NCBI RefSeq assembly: GCF_002224365.1
Contig: NZ_CP022437.1
Span: forward strand, 1,860,001 to 1,924,000
Length of the DNA stretch: 64,000 nucleotides
From: Virgibacillus necropolis
Lineage (GTDB): Bacteria; Bacillota; Bacilli; Bacillales; Amphibacillaceae
Reading direction: 5' to 3'
Shown here: one piece after another, positions 51,761 through 60,997 of the stretch
How positions within the stretch are numbered: position 1 is the stretch's first letter
Layout of the letters: each line of letters opens with the position of its first letter
Notes under the pieces: model-generated
The model's input: only the letters and a program-made list of their open reading frames with translations
Database searches by the model: none
What the model was told of the DNA's origin: nothing
Translations under genes and position numbers: made by a program

Positions 51761-52262
51761 AAAATATATAAAAATAGTAGATAACTGGCCAAAAGATGGT
51801 GTTCAGTTTAAAGACATAACGCCATTAATGGATAATGGTGTCGCTTTTAAATCAGCCGTAGATGAAATTGTTGAATTTGCAAAAGAGAAGGAAATAGATA
51901 TTGTGGTAGGCCCTGAAGCACGAGGTTTTATCATTGGTTGCCCTGTTTCTTATGCGCTTGAAATCGGTTTTGCTCCAGTTAGAAAAGAAGGTAAGCTACC
52001 ACGTGAAGTTATTAAGGTTGATTATGGATTAGAGTATGGCAAAAACGTATTAACCATCCACAAAGATGCTATTAAACCAGGACAACGTGTGTTAATTACA
52101 GATGATTTACTTGCAACTGGTGGTACCATTGAAGCTACCATTAAATTAGTAGAAGATCTTGGTGGTATTGTAGTAGGCTGTGCATTTCTAATAGAGCTTA
52201 CTTATTTAGATGGTCTTAGTAAACTAGATGGTTATGATGTACTAACACTCATGCGTTATTAA
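51750..52262 (+). CDS. apt: adenine phosphoribosyltransferase
   Basis: It salvages adenine to AMP using PRPP. The 170-aa protein has the PRPP-binding motif [13 protein letters not shown], the [23 protein letters not shown] region and [13 protein letters not shown] used the ATG at 51750, seven nt after AAGGAGG, which overlaps the end of recJ. It lies upstream of relA, as in B. subtilis, coupling purine salvage and alarmone synthesis in the same neighbourhood. Confidence 0.97.
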   Translation: MDYKKYIKIVDNWPKDGVQFKDITPLMDNGVAFKSAVDEIVEFAKEKEIDIVVGPEARGFIIGCPVSYALEIGFAPVRKEGKLPREVIKVDYGLEYGKNVLTIHKDAIKPGQRVLITDDLLATGGTIEATIKLVEDLGGIVVGCAFLIELTYLDGLSKLDGYDVLTLMRY

Positions 52263-52266
52263 AAGA

Positions 52267-52281
52267 GGATGTTCAAAAAGT
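52267..52281 (+). mobile_element. solo end of the MITE-like family
   Basis: GGATGTTCAAAAAGTG matches the left terminal repeat, preceded by AAGA as in copy 1. No right end is found in the following 170 bp, so this is a remnant. Confidence 0.55.
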
Positions 52282-52450
52282 GTTATTATATAAAAGGTTG
52301 CTATCTTGGGTATAATAATAGATTATAGGTAGATAGTGGTGTTCTACCACGATTTAATGTGTATTGCTTTACATTTTTATAAAAATTTTCGATACTTATA
52401 GGAAATATAACTAAGAATAACTATTCCCTACAATGAATTTAGGTGATCTC

Positions 52451-54652
52451 ATGGCTAAAGATGATATTTTAACAAGTGAAGATGTTATTGAAAAAGCCCG
52501 CACATATTTATCGGTGGATGATGCGGATTTTATTCGACGTGCATATGAATTTGCAGAACGTGCTCATGCGGATCAATTTCGGAAATCTGGTGAACCGTTC
52601 ATTATACACCCGGTTCAGGTTGCTGGTATTCTAGTGGAACTTGAAATGGATCCGGAAACAATTGCCGGTGGATTTTTGCATGATGTTGTAGAGGACACAG
52701 ATGTGACTTTAGAAGATATTGAAACAAACTTTAATCATGAGGTAGCGATGCTTGTCGATGGTGTAACAAAGCTTGGTAAAATCAAGTATAAATCAAAAGA
52801 AGCTATACAAGCGGAAAACCACAGAAAAATGTTTGTAGCCATGGCAAAAGATATTCGGGTGATTTTAATAAAACTTGCAGACCGGTTGCATAATATGCGG
52901 ACACTAAAGCATCTTCCACCAGAAAAACAGCGAAGAAAAGCTAATGAGACATTAGAGATATTTGCACCCCTAGCCCATAGACTAGGTATTTCTACGATGA
53001 AGTGGGAGCTAGAAGATATTGCGTTACGCTATCTTAATCCTCAACAATATTACCGTATTGTTCAACTTATGAAGCAAAAAAGGGACCAACGAGAATCGTA
53101 TATTCAAGATGTAATGGATCAGGTTAATAAGCAGGTTGAAGAAGTTAATATTGATGCGGATATTTCTGGTAGACCAAAACATCTATATAGTATTTATCGA
53201 AAGATGATCCAACAAAATAAACAATTCACTGAAATTTATGATTTACTTGCGGTTCGTATTATAGTGGATAGCATTAAAGATTGCTATGCGGTATTAGGTA
53301 TTATTCATACCTGTTGGAAGCCAATGCCAGGTAGGTTCAAGGATTATATTGCAATGCCAAAGCCAAATTTATACCAATCCTTGCATACTACTGTAATTGG
53401 TCCTAAAGGTGACCCGCTTGAAGTGCAAATACGGACTAAAGAAATGCATGAGATTTCTGAATACGGAATTGCCGCACATTGGGCATATAAAGAAGGTCAT
53501 CAACTAAATAAAGACAAGAAATCATTTGAAGAAAAATTGACTTGGTTCCGAGAAATTTTAGACTGGCAAAATGAGACACATGATGCTGAAGAATTTATGG
53601 AATCATTAAAAGTAGATTTGTTTTCAGACATGGTGTATGTGTTTACTCCAAAAGGGGATGTAATTGAGTTACCTTCTGGATCTGTTCCACTTGACTTTGC
53701 TTATCGAATTCATACAGAGATTGGAAATAAAACGATTGGGTCAAAAATCAATGGCAAGATGGAACCACTTGATTACAAACTAAAGAATGGTGACATTATT
53801 GATGTGATGACTTCCAAACATTCCTATGGCCCTTCCCAGGATTGGATAAAGGTTACGCAGACATCACAAGCCAAAAATAAAATCAAACAGTTTTTTAAAA
53901 AACAGCGTCGTGAAGAAAACATTGTTAAAGGAAAAGAGCTAGTTGATAAAGAAATTCGTGCACTCGGAATTGAGCCTAAGGAAGCATTAACGCAAGAAAA
54001 TTTACAACGAATCTTTGAGAAGTTTAACTTTACTAACGAAGAAGATATGTATGCAGCAGTTGGTTATCAAGGTATTACCGCTGCATTAATTTCGACCAGG
54101 CTGACAGATAAAATTCGTCAATCTAAATTAAAAGAACAAGATTTAGCCCAGACGCTAGAAGAAGTAAAAACGGATGTAAAAGCAAATAAAACGCATAAAC
54201 GTGATTCTGGTGTAAAGGTTGCTGGTGTGGACAACTTATTGGTCCGTTTGTCAAAATGTTGTAACCCTGTACCAGGTGATACTATTGTTGGTTATATTAC
54301 AAAAGGTCGTGGGGTGTCAGTACACAGATCTGATTGTCCTAATGTACAAACAGAAGATGCGAAACAACGATTTCTACATGTAGAATGGGAAACAAATCAA
54401 CCAGATAAGAAGCAATATCATGTTGACTTGGAAATATCCGGATATGATCGCCGTGGGTTACTAAATGAGGTTTTACAAGCTGTAAATGAAACAAAAACGA
54501 ATATTACCCAAGTGACTGGCCGTTCAGATAGAAATAAAATGGCTGTAATTCATATTACTATACTCATTCATGATACAAATCATTTAAGAAAAATTGTAGA
54601 ACGTATTAAACAAATCAAAGAAGTCTATACAGTAACAAGAACAGTGCAATAG
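52451..54652 (+). CDS. relA: bifunctional (p)ppGpp synthetase/hydrolase RelA/SpoT homologue (Rel)
   Basis: It makes and degrades (p)ppGpp in response to uncharged tRNA on the ribosome. The 733-aa protein has the HD hydrolase domain (GGFLHDVVEDTD, His77-Asp78), the synthetase domain (YDLLAVRIIVDSIKDCYAVLG, YQSLHTTVIGPKG), the TGS domain (VYVFTPKGDVIELPSGSVPLDFAYRIH), a zinc-finger/helical part (LSKCCNPVPGD) and the C-terminal ACT domain (VDLEISGYDRRGLLNEVLQAVNETKTNI). I chose ATG 52451 (MAKDD) with AGGTG five nt upstream and length equal to B. subtilis Rel; the ATG 18 nt upstream lacks a ribosome site. Confidence 0.97.
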   Translation: MAKDDILTSEDVIEKARTYLSVDDADFIRRAYEFAERAHADQFRKSGEPFIIHPVQVAGILVELEMDPETIAGGFLHDVVEDTDVTLEDIETNFNHEVAMLVDGVTKLGKIKYKSKEAIQAENHRKMFVAMAKDIRVILIKLADRLHNMRTLKHLPPEKQRRKANETLEIFAPLAHRLGISTMKWELEDIALRYLNPQQYYRIVQLMKQKRDQRESYIQDVMDQVNKQVEEVNIDADISGRPKHLYSIYRKMIQQNKQFTEIYDLLAVRIIVDSIKDCYAVLGIIHTCWKPMPGRFKDYIAMPKPNLYQSLHTTVIGPKGDPLEVQIRTKEMHEISEYGIAAHWAYKEGHQLNKDKKSFEEKLTWFREILDWQNETHDAEEFMESLKVDLFSDMVYVFTPKGDVIELPSGSVPLDFAYRIHTEIGNKTIGSKINGKMEPLDYKLKNGDIIDVMTSKHSYGPSQDWIKVTQTSQAKNKIKQFFKKQRREENIVKGKELVDKEIRALGIEPKEALTQENLQRIFEKFNFTNEEDMYAAVGYQGITAALISTRLTDKIRQSKLKEQDLAQTLEEVKTDVKANKTHKRDSGVKVAGVDNLLVRLSKCCNPVPGDTIVGYITKGRGVSVHRSDCPNVQTEDAKQRFLHVEWETNQPDKKQYHVDLEISGYDRRGLLNEVLQAVNETKTNITQVTGRSDRNKMAVIHITILIHDTNHLRKIVERIKQIKEVYTVTRTVQ

Positions 54653-54653
54653 T

Positions 54654-54938
54654 AAGAAAAGCGTAGGCGACTGGTCAGAAGCGGACGCATAAGCAAGGAA
54701 CCATAGAATGCATGGGTTTAGCATTCGGAGTGTTCATTGCTTATGACGGCAGCTTCTAGAAGCCACAGCTAGATCAAGAAAAGCGTAGGCGACTGGTTAG
54801 CGACGTACAAATAGATAGGAATGTGAAAGTACGGTGAACTTTCCGTACATTCATCAGGACTACCTATTTGCTAGTCGCTAGAAGCCGCAGCTAGATCAAG
54901 AAAAGCGTAGGCGACTTCAGAACCGCATTTAGCTAGAC
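54654..54938. repeat. array of three family A hairpin repeats (122, 122 and 41 bp)
   Basis: Units at 54654-54775, 54776-54897 and 54898-54938 each begin AAGAAAAGCGTAGGCGACT and end GCTAGATC or GCTAGAC. The first has the same interior plan as 35575-35816; the second has a different interior that still forms a hairpin (CAAATAG/CTATTTG, GTACGG/CCGTAC); the third keeps only the ends. They fill the relA-dtd gap and run to 10 nt before the dtd ribosome site. Confidence 0.88.
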
Positions 54939-54957
54939 AACAAGAGGGGTGAGGTTA

Positions 54958-55404
54958 ATGAGAGCAATCATCCAACGCGCTATAGATGCTAGTGTAACGA
55001 TAGATGGAAAAGTGTCAGGGCATATCGACAATGGTTTAGTTATGCTAGTAGGCGTCACGCATGATGACACGTTAGAAGATGCTAACTATATCGTTAACAA
55101 AATAGTCAATCTGCGCATCTTTGAAGATGAAAACCAAAAAATGAACTTATCGCTTAAAGATGTAAATGGAGAAGTATTATCTATTTCGCAATTCACATTG
55201 TATGCTAATGTTCAAAAAGGTAGACGTCCAAGCTTTGTCCAAGCAGCTAAGCCAGAACATGCTAATGAATTGTATAAAGCTACCAACCAACTGATCATGG
55301 AACATGACGTCTCAGTTAAAACTGGAGAATTTGGCGAAATGATGAATGTTCAACTAACTAACGTCGGACCAGCAACATTTATACTGGATAGCAACGATAA
55401 ATAG
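54958..55404 (+). CDS. dtd: D-aminoacyl-tRNA deacylase
   Basis: It removes D-amino acids (notably D-Tyr) and glycine wrongly attached to tRNA. The 148-aa protein has MRAIIQRAIDASVTIDG, the SQFTLYANVQKGRRPSF motif with the catalytic cross-subunit region, and the LTNVGPATFILD motif equivalent to the Gly-cisPro loop. The ATG at 54958 follows AGGGGTGAGG; an ATG three codons upstream overlaps this site and is excluded. It shares a terminator with the convergent amidase gene. Confidence 0.96.
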   Translation: MRAIIQRAIDASVTIDGKVSGHIDNGLVMLVGVTHDDTLEDANYIVNKIVNLRIFEDENQKMNLSLKDVNGEVLSISQFTLYANVQKGRRPSFVQAAKPEHANELYKATNQLIMEHDVSVKTGEFGEMMNVQLTNVGPATFILDSNDK

Positions 55405-55444
55405 GAAAAGATCCGTTCGCATAAATACGAACGGATCTTTTCCT
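55403..55444. terminator. bidirectional terminator, dtd and amidase
   Basis: AGGAAAAGATCCGTTCG and CGAACGGATCTTTTCCT pair perfectly (17 bp) around CATAAATA. The dtd and amidase stop codons lie at its edges, so the two genes end on the same structure. Confidence 0.95.
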
Positions 55445-56507
55445 ATTTATTCCCAAAATATTTAAGTAAACCATTGACCATACCTTGTACTAACTTCTTT
55501 TGATAGGCATTTGTTTGGAGTAATTGTTCTTTTTCTTGATTCGATAAGAAACCAAGCTCTATTAATATTGCTGGTTTGAATGTTTGTCTGATTACAAGAA
55601 AGTTTCCAAATGCAACACCGCGATCTTCTGCATTTGTCTCTTTTATCAATTCTTTTTGAACGTATGTTGCTAATTCTTTATTTTGTCCGTGATAATAATA
55701 GGTTCCTATTCCAGTGACGTCTGGTAATGCAGGTGTACTATTATAATGAATACTGATGAATGCATCGGTACCGGCGACGTTTGCATAGCTTGTCCGACTT
55801 CCTAAAGATATAAATTCATCTTTCGGTCGGGTCAGTACAACATTGGCTCCTAAAACAGTTAATTCTTGCTTCAATTCTAATGAAGTTTGATATGCGTAGT
55901 CTTTTTCAAAGGTACCACTTGCACCAATTGCACCCACATCACGGCCACCATGACCCGGATCAATCACAATTGTTTTATTTTCGATTGATGAAGGCACTGC
56001 TTCTTCTGCATCCTTTATGAATTGCTTTTTTAAAAAGCCCTTCAAATCCTTTTGTTTAATCTCATACCAATCTTCTGTTTCACCCACAACATTAAAGGAA
56101 GTTCCTTTGTCAGCGAAACCAGTAATTTCGTATCCTGTTGATGGACCACTTCTTAGATGTGTATTTTTATATGGAATGGTTATTTTATCAATAGTTGATT
56201 GTTTGGAATTTGCTTTTGATTTATTGCTTGAAGAAGTTTTTCCCTCATGGATTGAAATATATTCTGTTGTTACCCACCCGGTTTTCGAATCTAACTTAAT
56301 TTCTACCCAATCATGTTGTTGTTGTATTATTGGATAGGTTTCATTTGCATGTACCTCCATAATTTCCTCAAAACTTTCTCCTGGTCCACTTCTTACATTT
56401 AAAATCTCTGTATCGATAACCGCATCTTTTTTATTTGCTGGATTGGTCATGGCAGTTAAAACCAACAGTAAACTAAAACAAATACCAACTACTTTCAACT
56501 TATGCAA
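55443..56507 (-). CDS. N-acetylmuramoyl-L-alanine amidase with SH3 domains (YrvJ-like)
   Basis: A secreted cell-wall hydrolase of 354 aa. A signal peptide (residues 1-20, LKVVGICFSLLLVLTAMT) is followed by two bacterial SH3 domains (ILNVRSGPGESFEEI and THLRSGPSTGYEITG) for wall binding, then an Amidase_3 catalytic domain. The zinc and catalytic residues are present: His in DPGHGGRD, Glu in GTFEKDYA, His in FISIHYNS and Glu in LIELGFLSN. The TTG start follows AGGAGG by 8-9 nt. It resembles B. subtilis YrvJ in position, with fewer SH3 repeats than I recall for that protein. Confidence 0.93.
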   Translation of the reverse strand: MHKLKVVGICFSLLLVLTAMTNPANKKDAVIDTEILNVRSGPGESFEEIMEVHANETYPIIQQQHDWVEIKLDSKTGWVTTEYISIHEGKTSSSNKSKANSKQSTIDKITIPYKNTHLRSGPSTGYEITGFADKGTSFNVVGETEDWYEIKQKDLKGFLKKQFIKDAEEAVPSSIENKTIVIDPGHGGRDVGAIGASGTFEKDYAYQTSLELKQELTVLGANVVLTRPKDEFISLGSRTSYANVAGTDAFISIHYNSTPALPDVTGIGTYYYHGQNKELATYVQKELIKETNAEDRGVAFGNFLVIRQTFKPAILIELGFLSNQEKEQLLQTNAYQKKLVQGMVNGLLKYFGNK

Positions 56508-56608
56508 ATCTTTTTCCTCCTATAAATCGAAACAAATATGTATCTTGTTTTATTTTAATAGAAATACTGTATTTAGGCAAAGATAGTTGTATTGGAGGTA
56601 GTAAATAA

Positions 56609-56782
56609 ATGAGAACGAATGATATGCAATGGAAAACTTCAACTAGTAAAGACCTGCAAGACATTAATTTACATCGATTTATAGAGCTACATGATCATGC
56701 TAATCATATGGAAATAGCTACGGAGCTTGGGATTTCATTAGGAGAAGTTAAACAATTAAAGAAAAAAATAAATCGTGCTTGA
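56609..56782 (+). CDS. 57-aa helix-turn-helix-like small protein (YrzK position)
   Basis: A short gene with GGAGG 10 nt before its ATG. The protein starts MRTNDMQWKTSTSKDLQDIN and its second half (HANHMEIATELGISLGEVKQLKKKI) looks like a single helix-turn-helix. From memory B. subtilis has a small gene, yrzK, at this place between the amidase yrvJ and hisS; homology to it was not checked. The hisS promoter overlaps its stop codon. Confidence 0.75.
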   Translation: MRTNDMQWKTSTSKDLQDINLHRFIELHDHANHMEIATELGISLGEVKQLKKKINRA

Positions 56783-56807
56783 CATTATTACTGGATGCGA
56801 TTATGAT
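56779..56807 (+). promoter_or_regulatory. promoter for the hisS-aspS transcript
   Basis: TTGACA, 17 nt, TATGAT. Transcription would start near 56814, immediately before MITE copy 6, and continue into the T-box. Confidence 0.65.
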
Positions 56808-56825
56808 TATAATCATTCTATAAGA

Positions 56826-57038
56826 GGTTATTCAAAAAGTCACCAAATGATAAACGGCGAATTTCTTCGTTGCGAAGTTTTTCCGGTCCTCACGTATTAG
56901 GGGGTAAGGAACTTCTACTAAGATCGCCCACGTCCTGTGGACAACATAGAAGTCAGTACATCCTGTACAAGTCCGGTCCTCAAAATATTCGCGCCTTGAA
57001 CTTCTTGTTTCTAATTTGTTGAATTTTTGAACATGCAC
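56826..57038 (+). mobile_element. MITE-like element, copy 6 (213 bp), in the hisS leader
   Basis: Ends GGTTATTCAAAAAGTCACC and GAATTTTTGAACATGCAC, flanked by CTATAA on both sides. It holds a 66-bp double-hairpin module (56906-56971), placed after the CACGTATTAGGGGG block rather than before it as in copy 3. Ends are more diverged than in the other copies. Confidence 0.85.
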
Positions 57039-57074
57039 TATAAAGAATTGACATTATATTTAACCATATATGAA

Positions 57075-57315
57075 CCCCGTTGAAGGAAAAAGTAGTTAAG
57101 CATTAGATGTTTAGAGAGAAAATGTCGTTGGCTGCAAGCATTTTTACATCTGACTTAATGAAAGACATTCCTTAGGATCTTAATTGAAATAAATGTAGGT
57201 TAAGACGTTTTGCAGGCGTTAACTGTGCAGAGTGGATGCTAGATAATGCATCAACTAGGGTGGCAACGCGGGTAACTCTCGTCCCTTTTTCATATAGGGA
57301 TGGGGGTTTTTTTAT
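57075..57315 (+). ncRNA. T-box riboswitch upstream of hisS-aspS
   Basis: Stem I elements GAAGGAAAAAGTAG and TTTAGAGAGAA lead to a specifier loop GAAA-GAC-ATT (57161-57169), and the T-box is CTAGGGTGGCAACGCGG (57255-57271). The terminator alternative is CTCTCGTCCCT/AGGGATGGGGG followed by T7 (57276-57313). By alignment with the valS leader (GAAT-GTC) the specifier is GAC (Asp); an overlapping CAT (His) lies two bases on. The bulge UGGC matches a discriminator G, as in tRNA-Asp. Confidence 0.92.
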
Positions 57316-57346
57316 TGTTTTTTAATGTATAGAGGAGGAACAATCA

Positions 57347-58636
57347 ATGAATATTAAAGCTCCACGTGGTACTGTGGACATTTTACCTGAAACAGTTAAA
57401 AAGTGGCAATATGTAGAACGTGTTATAAAAAACGTGTCTGATCGGTTTCATTATAATGAAATACGTACACCATTGTTCGAACACACAGAGTTATTTCAAC
57501 GAGGTGTAGGGGATTCAACAGATATCGTGCAAAAGGAAATGTATACATTTGAAGATCGCGGTGGCAGGAGCCTAACTTTACGGCCAGAAGGAACAGCATC
57601 AGTTGTTCGAGCGTTTGTTGAAAATAAGTTGTTTGGTTCCCCAATTCAACCAGTAAAACTTTTTTACTTCGGTCAGATGTTTCGTTATGAACGGCCGCAA
57701 AAAGGTAGAATGCGTCAATTAAATCAGTTTGGCGTAGAAGCAATGGGAAGTCCAGATCCTGCTGTAGATGCTGAAGTAATTGATTTAGCGATGACATGCT
57801 ATAAAGAGCTAGGACTAAAATCATTGAAGCTAGTAATTAATAGTCTTGGCGATAGTGAAAGCCGCAATGATTATCGCGAGGCATTGGTTCAACACTTCAC
57901 ACCACATAAAGAAGAATTATGTAACGATTGTCAAACCAGATTGACGCAAAATCCTTTGCGGATATTAGATTGTAAAAAGGATCATGACCATCCTGCAATG
58001 AAAACAGCACCATCCATGTTAGACTTTTTGAATGAAGATTCCAGGTCCTATTTTGAAAAGGTAAAGACCTACTTAGATAAAATGAATATTCCATACACAG
58101 TTGATAAAAATTTAGTTCGAGGGTTGGATTATTATAACCATACAGCGTTTGAGATTATGAGTGAGGCTGATGGGTTTGGTTCTATTACTACATTGGCTGG
58201 TGGTGGTAGATACAATGGTCTTGTAGAAGATCTAGGTGGTCCAAATACACCTGGGATTGGATTTGGGATGGGTATTGAAAGGCTGCTAATGGCACTTGAA
58301 GCAGAAAATATAACATTGCCAGTAGAAAATACATTAGACTGTTTTGTAGTTGCCTTTGGAGACGAAGCAGTGTTAGAGTCCGTTAACCTTGTACACACGT
58401 TACGTGAAAACGGAATTCAAGTTGATAAGGATTACCAGGATCGTAAAATGAAGGGGCAGTTTAAAGCTGCAGACCGTGTCAATGCAAGATTTGTACTTGT
58501 TTTAGGAGATCAAGAAGTAGAAGATAACGTAATTAATGTTAAGGATATGGAAACGGGTAATCAAACCGAGGTTGCCATTTCAAATATTGTATCCTATATG
58601 CAATCAATAATGAAGGAAGAGGGAGGTATATTATAA
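57347..58636 (+). CDS. hisS: histidyl-tRNA synthetase
   Basis: A class IIa synthetase charging tRNA-His. The 429-aa protein has motif 1 in the N-terminal helix region, motif 2 ([29 protein letters not shown]), the HisA motifs [15 protein letters not shown] and [17 protein letters not shown], motif 3 ([15 protein letters not shown]), and a C-terminal anticodon-binding domain. GAGGAGG precedes the ATG. It is co-transcribed with aspS, the start of which follows its stop immediately, under a T-box. Confidence 0.98.
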   Translation: MNIKAPRGTVDILPETVKKWQYVERVIKNVSDRFHYNEIRTPLFEHTELFQRGVGDSTDIVQKEMYTFEDRGGRSLTLRPEGTASVVRAFVENKLFGSPIQPVKLFYFGQMFRYERPQKGRMRQLNQFGVEAMGSPDPAVDAEVIDLAMTCYKELGLKSLKLVINSLGDSESRNDYREALVQHFTPHKEELCNDCQTRLTQNPLRILDCKKDHDHPAMKTAPSMLDFLNEDSRSYFEKVKTYLDKMNIPYTVDKNLVRGLDYYNHTAFEIMSEADGFGSITTLAGGGRYNGLVEDLGGPNTPGIGFGMGIERLLMALEAENITLPVENTLDCFVVAFGDEAVLESVNLVHTLRENGIQVDKDYQDRKMKGQFKAADRVNARFVLVLGDQEVEDNVINVKDMETGNQTEVAISNIVSYMQSIMKEEGGIL

Positions 58637-60411
58637 TGGAGAAGGAAACAAGACGTTATGCAGGGGCATTACGTAAAGAACATATTGGCCAAAATGTATT
58701 ACTTAAAGGATGGGTGCAAAAAAGGCGTGATTTAGGTGGATTAATTTTTATTGATCTACGAGATAAATCAGGTACGGTTCAAATTGTATTCAACCCAACT
58801 GTCTCAGAAGAAGCACTGGCAATAGCTGAGTCCGTTCGAAGTGAATATGTTGTTGAAGTGAAAGGTCAAGTAGTTAAACGGGATGATGCTACAGTTAATG
58901 AAGCAATAGAAACAGGAGCAATTGAGGTATTCGTAAGTAATCTTGAAGTAGTAAATAAATCCAAAAATCCTCCATTTCCTATTCAAAATGAAACGGATGT
59001 TGCAGAGGATTTACGATTAAAATACAGGTATTTAGATTTACGGAGAAGTTCATTGCAAGAAACCTTTAAACTACGTCACCGGACGACACAGGTTATTCGT
59101 AATTTCTTAAATAATAATGAGTTCCTTGAAATGGAAACACCAATTTTAACAAAAAGCACACCCGAAGGAGCAAGAGACTATTTAGTACCCAGTCGTGTGC
59201 ATGCTGGAGAATTTTATGCATTACCGCAATCACCTCAATTATTTAAACAATTAATTATGGTTTCGGGCTTCGAGAAATATTATCAAATTGCACGATGCTT
59301 CCGAGACGAAGATTTACGTGCAGACCGTCAGCCAGAATTCACACAAATTGATATTGAGACTTCGTTTATGTCCAGTGACGAAATTATGGAGATGACGGAA
59401 AGCATGATGCAAAAAGTGATGGCAGAAGTGAAAGAGGTTGAACTTCCTTTACCATTGCCTCGTATAAAATATCAAGAAGCAATGGAACGCTATGGTTCCG
59501 ATAAACCGGATACTCGTTTTGGAATGGAACTTATTCACCTATCTGATAGTATGAAAGACTCTTCCTTTAAAGTTTTCCAAAGCGCAGTGAACAGTGGAGG
59601 TAAAGTAGCACTACTAAACGCCAAAAATCAAGCAGCCAATTATTCACGAAAAGATATTGATAAACTTACTGATTTTGTTAAAGTTTATGGGGCTAAAGGT
59701 CTTGCTTGGTTAAAAGTAGAAGGCGACGAGTTAAAAGGGCCTATTTCTAAGTTTTTATCAGAAGAGGAAATAGAAGCGATTAGTAGTAAAGCAGAAGTTA
59801 GTGATGGAGATCTACTTCTTTTTGTTGCTGATAAATCTTCTGTTGTTTATGACAGTCTTGGAGCACTTCGTCTAAAACTTGGCAAAGAGATGAAGGTTAT
59901 TGATGAGGGTAAATTTAATTTCTTATGGGTGACAGACTGGCCATTACTGGAATATGATGAAGATGCGGGGAGGTATCATGCTGCACATCACCCATTTACA
60001 ATGCCAATGGATGAGGATGCTGCTAAATTGTCAACAGACCCTGCTAATGTACGAGCAAAAGCATATGACTTAGTTTTAAATGGTTACGAGCTTGGCGGGG
60101 GATCATTGCGTATTTACAAAAAAGAACAACAGGATAAAATGTTTGAGATCCTTGGATTTACCCCTGAACAAGCACAGGAACAATTTGGCTTTTTATTAGA
60201 AGCTTTAGAATATGGAGCACCACCACATGGGGGAATTGCTCTAGGACTGGATAGAATTATTATGTTGTTGGCAGGTAGATCAAATCTTCGTGATACCATC
60301 CTATTTCCAAAGACTGCGTCTGCTTCAGATCCTTTAACAGATGCACCTAGTGAAGTAGCAAAAAATCAATTAGATGAATTATCTATTCAATTAAAGAACA
60401 AAAATGATTAA
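58636..60411 (+). CDS. aspS: aspartyl-tRNA synthetase
   Basis: A class IIb synthetase charging tRNA-Asp. The 591-aa bacterial-type protein has the N-terminal OB anticodon domain ([24 protein letters not shown]), motif 2 ([23 protein letters not shown]), the bacterial GAD insertion domain, and motif 3 ([23 protein letters not shown]). It starts in the last base of the hisS stop (TAATG), so it depends on the hisS T-box for expression. That is one reason to expect an Asp-reading T-box. Confidence 0.98.
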   Translation: MEKETRRYAGALRKEHIGQNVLLKGWVQKRRDLGGLIFIDLRDKSGTVQIVFNPTVSEEALAIAESVRSEYVVEVKGQVVKRDDATVNEAIETGAIEVFVSNLEVVNKSKNPPFPIQNETDVAEDLRLKYRYLDLRRSSLQETFKLRHRTTQVIRNFLNNNEFLEMETPILTKSTPEGARDYLVPSRVHAGEFYALPQSPQLFKQLIMVSGFEKYYQIARCFRDEDLRADRQPEFTQIDIETSFMSSDEIMEMTESMMQKVMAEVKEVELPLPLPRIKYQEAMERYGSDKPDTRFGMELIHLSDSMKDSSFKVFQSAVNSGGKVALLNAKNQAANYSRKDIDKLTDFVKVYGAKGLAWLKVEGDELKGPISKFLSEEEIEAISSKAEVSDGDLLLFVADKSSVVYDSLGALRLKLGKEMKVIDEGKFNFLWVTDWPLLEYDEDAGRYHAAHHPFTMPMDEDAAKLSTDPANVRAKAYDLVLNGYELGGGSLRIYKKEQQDKMFEILGFTPEQAQEQFGFLLEALEYGAPPHGGIALGLDRIIMLLAGRSNLRDTILFPKTASASDPLTDAPSEVAKNQLDELSIQLKNKND

Positions 60412-60469
60412 AAATTGTAAATGAAAGAAATTTGTTATAAATGTAATGGAATTTTCACAATTATCTATA

Positions 60470-60498
60470 TTGATAAAATGAAATTACTGTGTTAAGAT
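60470..60498 (+). promoter_or_regulatory. promoter of 6S RNA
   Basis: TTGATA, 17 nt, TAAGAT, with TGT directly before the -10 (extended). RNA would start near 60505. Confidence 0.75.
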
Positions 60499-60504
60499 TA
60501 TTTT

Positions 60505-60760
60505 ACAGTAAAATAGTGAAGTATTTAATCCTGATGTGTTCGTCTATAAAACGTTTTGACCGAACATTTTTATACTTGGGAGCCTGACCGTTTCTGTGTT
60601 GCGTGCAAGCCTTTAACATACTTAGCGAGGAAGCATAATAGGTATAGAACAAGGCACCCACCTGCCGAGAGCGGGATCAAAACATAGAAAATTAGACGGC
60701 ACAATCGGGATTAAATACATACTTAGAAAAAGGCTATCACATTTGTGATAGCCTTTTTTT
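60505..60760 (+). ncRNA. ssrS: 6S RNA (6S-1/BsrA type)
   Basis: GTATTTAATCC (60521-60531) pairs with GGATTAAATAC (60708-60718), closing a long rod with an unpaired central bubble. Conserved pieces TCCTGATGTGTT, ATACTTGGGAGCC, GGCACCCACCTG and CGGGAT resemble Bacillus 6S RNA. The gene lies after aspS, where B. subtilis has bsrA. A rho-independent terminator (AAAAAGGCTATCAC/GTGATAGCC then T7, 60727-60760) follows. 6S RNA binds the housekeeping RNA polymerase holoenzyme and damps transcription in stationary phase. Confidence 0.92.
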
Positions 60761-60796
60761 AAGTATAAGAAAATATAATGCTTTCGCTTTTCCTAT

Positions 60797-60997
60797 GTCT
60801 AGCTCCAGTGCCCAGCGACTAGTGGACTTCCTTCACCTCCGTACGATAAGTTAACATCGGTTCGCATACAAAGGAAGGTCGACTAAAACCGGGCTTGCCG
60901 CCCAACGTCGACATACCCCTTTTGCAGGGGCATGTTTCCTTTATCTCCTGCGGTTCAGTACAGTCCATACGTCGCTAAACGGGCGCTTTCGCTTTCC
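60797..60997 (-). repeat. 201-bp long-hairpin repeat (family B), long form with inserted module
   Basis: Outer parts match 38591-38736 closely (GTCTAGCTCCAG...CCCAGCGACTAGTGGACTTCC and GTCGCTAAACGGGCGCT). The centre carries a 64-bp double-hairpin module (60871-60934) instead of the 38.6-kb interior. A fragment of another copy's end, GCTTTCGCTTTTCC, lies directly upstream (60780-60793). The rsfA stop codon is at the repeat edge. Confidence 0.85.

Noticed and set aside
57048-57053. TTGACA just after MITE copy 6 as the hisS promoter
   Set aside because: The nearest -10-like hexamer (TATATG) is only 13 nt away and the position 17 nt downstream reads TGAACC. The TTGACA-17-TATGAT upstream of the element is better.
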